From a virus: a stretch of 64,000 bases of DNA. Below, one piece after another: positions 61,311 to 64,000 of the stretch (position 1 is its first letter; each line of letters begins with the position of its first letter). Position numbers and translations under genes: made by a program. The stretch is taken from positions 182,902 through 246,901 of IMG/VR virus record IMGVR_UViG_3300046542_000248, one strand, 5' to 3'. The notes below the pieces were generated by a model. That model saw only the letters and a list, made by a program, of their open reading frames with translations, did no database searches and was not told the origin of the DNA.

Positions 61311-61350
61311 AAACCTCTAATTAATATAATAAATGAAGGGTGGAATTATC

Positions 61351-62301
61351 TTGAGTATCTTCTCTAAAATTGATACAGGATTGTATATGGACAAGGATAT
61401 TTCTGAAGAAATCACGACCATGTTAGAATCTATAACCAGCACCGATGCACTTATTAATGCATACATGGTAGAAAGTTCTACTATTATTAATGAGGGTGCC
61501 ATTACCGACAGCATTCAAGCTGTTATTGCTAAGCTTATTAGCTTTATCAGGGGATTGTATGAGAAATTTATTTCTCTATTCTTGACCCAATCAGATTATA
61601 TCAAGTATATCCTTGATAAACATTCTGCAAGATTGCATGAATTAACTGATGCAGAATTGAAGACTATTGTATATCAATACACTCAATTCAATATCAGTAA
61701 AGATCTTCCAATATTTGGATATATTGACAATGTGCAAAAGTACATTGATAAACTATCCTCTTTCAAAATTAGCTTCTCAGATATTGAAGACTTTAAAGAT
61801 ATCTTCTCTGAAGAATTATCTGTGATCCGAGGTAAAATTCTTGGTAAAAATGAGAAAATCGCTGAATATGACTTTATTGCTAAAACTCGTGGAATCTTTA
61901 GACCGAATACTGAAGTATTTATGAAGCATATGTCTAAAGCTGATCTGAATAGCATCATTAGCGGGGTTAGTAGTTATAAGAATACTAAATCCATGATCGA
62001 ATCTAATAAAGATTCTCTTACTAGAGAATATAATAAATACTTTAAAGTAATATCCAGTCTAATGAGCGTTAAGTATTCTGATGATGCTCTTGGAGCTACG
62101 ATTACTAATAATAACGGCGATAAAGAGACTGTTGATTTGATTACTGTGAATAAGCATAAGACTTATCAATCATTAATCGTATCTTTCATCTCTCAAATCG
62201 GAGAAGTTTACTCCATTGTATATCGTGAAAAACTTCTTGCTATTAAAGATAAATACGAAATGGAAATGACTATACTATCTCAAGTAATCAGATTGGTGTA
62301 G
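61351..62301 (+). CDS. virion-type helical protein, TTG start
   Basis: 316 residues. TTG at 61351 (product MSIFSKIDTGLYMDK) lies 8 bases after AAGGGTGG; the in-frame ATG at 61333 is part of that site (ATGAAGGG). TMLES, IINEG and a hydrophobic helix LISFIRGLYEKFISLFL follow the family layout of E-S/E-G sites before an amphipathic helix, without the 13-residue tag. Helical body. One base separates it from the next gene. Confidence 0.65.
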   Translation: MSIFSKIDTGLYMDKDISEEITTMLESITSTDALINAYMVESSTIINEGAITDSIQAVIAKLISFIRGLYEKFISLFLTQSDYIKYILDKHSARLHELTDAELKTIVYQYTQFNISKDLPIFGYIDNVQKYIDKLSSFKISFSDIEDFKDIFSEELSVIRGKILGKNEKIAEYDFIAKTRGIFRPNTEVFMKHMSKADLNSIISGVSSYKNTKSMIESNKDSLTREYNKYFKVISSLMSVKYSDDALGATITNNNGDKETVDLITVNKHKTYQSLIVSFISQIGEVYSIVYREKLLAIKDKYEMEMTILSQVIRLV

Positions 62302-62302
62302 T

Positions 62303-63805
62303 ATGTTTGACGATCTCTTTGTAGAGGCGAATCTTGTCCTCAATACGGATGATATCTACTATAAATTTGATGAGTGGAAACCTCAGAAAAATAAGAATAT
62401 CCTGTTAGTTACTGGATTATCTGGCAGTGGTAAATCCACATTAGCTAATGATTTATATGAAAAATATAAAGCTAAAGTTGTGTATCTGGATGCATTTGAT
62501 CAGCTAGATACTTCTGCTGGTAATACTTATATGATTGAGGATTTCTTTGCTAAGAAGAAAATAGATTATACTCAATATAAAAGAGTATGGGATATACCTG
62601 ATATAGAATATGATAATATCTTAAATGAATTCTTTGAATTCTGTGTATCAGAAATATATAAAGATCCACACAATCTATACATTATAGAAGGATTACAACT
62701 GTATGCTTATATTGATAAAGCTGCAATTGAAAATCTTCCTATGGTTATTAAAGGAACCAGTTATCTCACTTCTCAATATAGAAGATTAATGAGAGATAAT
62801 AGTGATTCCAAAAATGTAATTAGACCGATAATCTCTGAATTAAAGCATATTGGTTTAGCTGCATTTAAAATCAATCTTAAAGATCAACGAATATTAAAGA
62901 AACTTAAAACAGAGCTACAGCCTAAAAAGAGAGGATCTGATGGAATGTTTGGAGATTTGTTAAGAGAGGCTTCGATGCCTAATGAGTATTACCTACCTAA
63001 TGATGGTGGGAAGATCAAAGCATTTGAGGATGCTTTTGGTGATGATGAAATTAAGAAAAGTATTGCTTACGGTTTCTCTAGTAGTCATGAATATGATGCA
63101 CCAGAGAAAAAGAAAGATGCAGTTAAATCCTGTATCAAATTCGTAAACAACTACGACTGGAAGAAACGTGATCATAAAGTTGAAGATATCGAAGCATTTA
63201 ATAAGCCTCTCAATATGAAGAAGGTTTATAACATTGCTAAGACTATCGAAGAAAAAGGAAATACTGAGCCGTTGATTACTGTGGATAAGATTCACGGATT
63301 CAACTGGCAGTCCAAAGGTAAATCAATTCTCACTGACGGTAATCACCGACTTGGTGCTATTAAAGTATTGGAACAGAAAACATGTCCAGTATATCACGGT
63401 ATATATAGTGGTAATGCTGAGAGAGATCATCAGGATTTCCTTCCTACTATTGAAGATGATAGTGAGGTGGAAAGTGATGAAGAAAATTCAATGCATGAAT
63501 CAAGCAACTTTATTACTGAAGCTGTATTTGAAAATGTAGATAATGTGAAGAACTTCTTCATCGAGTCTGCTAACGAATTCAAACTTCTTCAAGAAGCAAG
63601 TAAGAAAAGAAAGATTGAACGTGTTTCTTTAACTGAAGAGGAACGAGCAGCGGTTGAAGCTAAGTATGGTAAGAACCATGTACTATTTGCTAAGGACGGG
63701 AAGTCCGGTAAGTACTACTGTGCAGCCAGAGCAACGAGTAAATTATATGATTCACCAACTGATATCCCTATGGATGCGGTTAGATTTGTAGCAAGTACAG
63801 CTTAA
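62303..63805 (+). CDS. P-loop kinase fused to ParB/Srx-like domain, with internal tag-like segments
   Basis: 500 residues. N-terminus MFDDLFVEA (tag like 22821 and 58921). Residues 31-190: kinase with Walker A GLSGSGKST (38-46), VVYLDAFDQ and IIEGLQL. At 215 a second MFGDLLREAS appears, with a GAGAGGATC ribosome-like site ten bases before its ATG (62945), so the gene looks like a fusion of two once-separate tagged genes. Residues 240-390: ParB/sulfiredoxin-like with DGNHRLGAIKVL (345-356), also seen in ADP-dependent serine kinases. Then SNFITEAVFE, FFIESAN and LLQEAS sites and a small C-terminal domain. May be packaged and cut into separate pieces. Confidence 0.7.
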   Translation: MFDDLFVEANLVLNTDDIYYKFDEWKPQKNKNILLVTGLSGSGKSTLANDLYEKYKAKVVYLDAFDQLDTSAGNTYMIEDFFAKKKIDYTQYKRVWDIPDIEYDNILNEFFEFCVSEIYKDPHNLYIIEGLQLYAYIDKAAIENLPMVIKGTSYLTSQYRRLMRDNSDSKNVIRPIISELKHIGLAAFKINLKDQRILKKLKTELQPKKRGSDGMFGDLLREASMPNEYYLPNDGGKIKAFEDAFGDDEIKKSIAYGFSSSHEYDAPEKKKDAVKSCIKFVNNYDWKKRDHKVEDIEAFNKPLNMKKVYNIAKTIEEKGNTEPLITVDKIHGFNWQSKGKSILTDGNHRLGAIKVLEQKTCPVYHGIYSGNAERDHQDFLPTIEDDSEVESDEENSMHESSNFITEAVFENVDNVKNFFIESANEFKLLQEASKKRKIERVSLTEEERAAVEAKYGKNHVLFAKDGKSGKYYCAARATSKLYDSPTDIPMDAVRFVASTA

Positions 63806-63831
63806 TATATTATGATGAGAGGGTGATAACT

Positions 63832-63975
63832 ATGAAACGTGGAAACCTTAAACGTTTGTCAGTAGTTAGTGCAATTATTTTGATGGCTTCATTGAGCGGA
63901 CCAATAACAATTCCGGCGATTGAAGCTGAACGGTTGCGTATGCCTACAAATGAATACGCAAAGGAGATTTCATAA
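63832..63975 (+). CDS. small secreted or membrane peptide, 47 aa
   Basis: Starts MKRGNLKRLSVVSAIILMASL after GAGAGGGTGATAACT, ends TAA. A basic N-terminus, hydrophobic core and an A-E-A-like end (PAIEAE) look like a signal peptide or single TM segment; the remainder (RLRMPTNEYAKEIS) is a short polar tail. Likely exported or membrane-bound. No homologue recognised. Confidence 0.65.
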   Translation: MKRGNLKRLSVVSAIILMASLSGPITIPAIEAERLRMPTNEYAKEIS

Positions 63976-63976
63976 G

Positions 63977-64000
63977 ATGGATACAGTATTTCTTTCACCA
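63977..64000 (+). CDS. start of a gene cut by the window end
   Basis: ATG at 63977 follows AAGGAG at 63961-63966; MDTVFLSP is visible before the window ends. Too short to classify. Confidence 0.5.

Noticed and set aside
1-64000. tRNA genes, CRISPR arrays, insertion sequences or integrase
   Set aside because: No cloverleaf with a T-loop GTTCRA block, no regular spaced repeats, and no transposase or integrase motif were seen by eye; a dedicated scan could still find a tRNA.

Overview
The window looks like 64 kb of a large (probably jumbo), low-GC, lytic tailed phage of a Gram-positive bacterium. The phage assignment rests on a family B DNA polymerase, a primase, a Rad50/gp46-type ATPase, a RusA-type resolvase, a thymidylate kinase, a GroEL-like chaperonin, a terminase-like protein, a gp6-like baseplate protein, a holin-like protein and an endolysin in one dense block. 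Nearly every start is preceded by a strong GGAGG-type ribosome binding site. The endolysin carries three SLH domains, which suggests an S-layer host among the Bacillales (Paenibacillus, Brevibacillus or S-layer-bearing Bacillus). I saw no tRNA, rRNA, integrase or CRISPR array. No exact species can be named from the sequence alone.

Layout: 1-11767 (+) holds small early-type genes, an AAA ATPase, two Lar-like zinc proteins, the gp46-like ATPase, a jelly-roll protein, a P-loop kinase and a 19-residue peptide gene. 11824-14401 (-) holds two virion-type proteins. 14516-31027 (+, with one minus-strand holin-like gene) is the replication block: polymerase, SSB-like protein, chaperonin, a permuted papain-fold protein and many unknowns. 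31088-32557 (-) carries a terminase-like ATPase domain that has lost its Walker residues. 32676-33731 (+) is the primase. 33856-39227 (-) is a run of five paralogous tagged proteins, one broken by a one-base frameshift. 39374-44127 (+) holds probable structural genes, the resolvase and the endolysin. 44196-44933 (-) is a papain-like peptidase. 45008-46305 (+) ends with thymidylate kinase. 46348-53014 (-) holds a large virion-type protein and baseplate genes. 53146-64000 (+) holds membrane or virion proteins, a nucleoside deoxyribosyltransferase-like enzyme, more tagged proteins, and a kinase-ParB fusion.

Two genome-wide signals stand out. First, eleven proteins from separate operons begin with the same tag, ending in I-x-E-G; ten of them are exactly 13 residues with E12-G13 and one (60924) is a residue longer. 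Many then carry further (L/I/F)-x-E-(S/A/G) sites and a tryptophan-containing amphipathic helix followed by basic residues. This closely resembles the capsid-targeting sequence and prohead-protease site of T4 internal proteins, so I propose a large family of packaged, processed internal-head proteins. Second, the 11-mer TATATATTATT occurs 31 to about 110 bases before nine plus-strand transcription units, with no copy noticed on the minus strand. It probably marks a phage-specific early or middle promoter class.

Almost all transcription units end in clear hairpin/T-run terminators, several of them shared between convergent genes.
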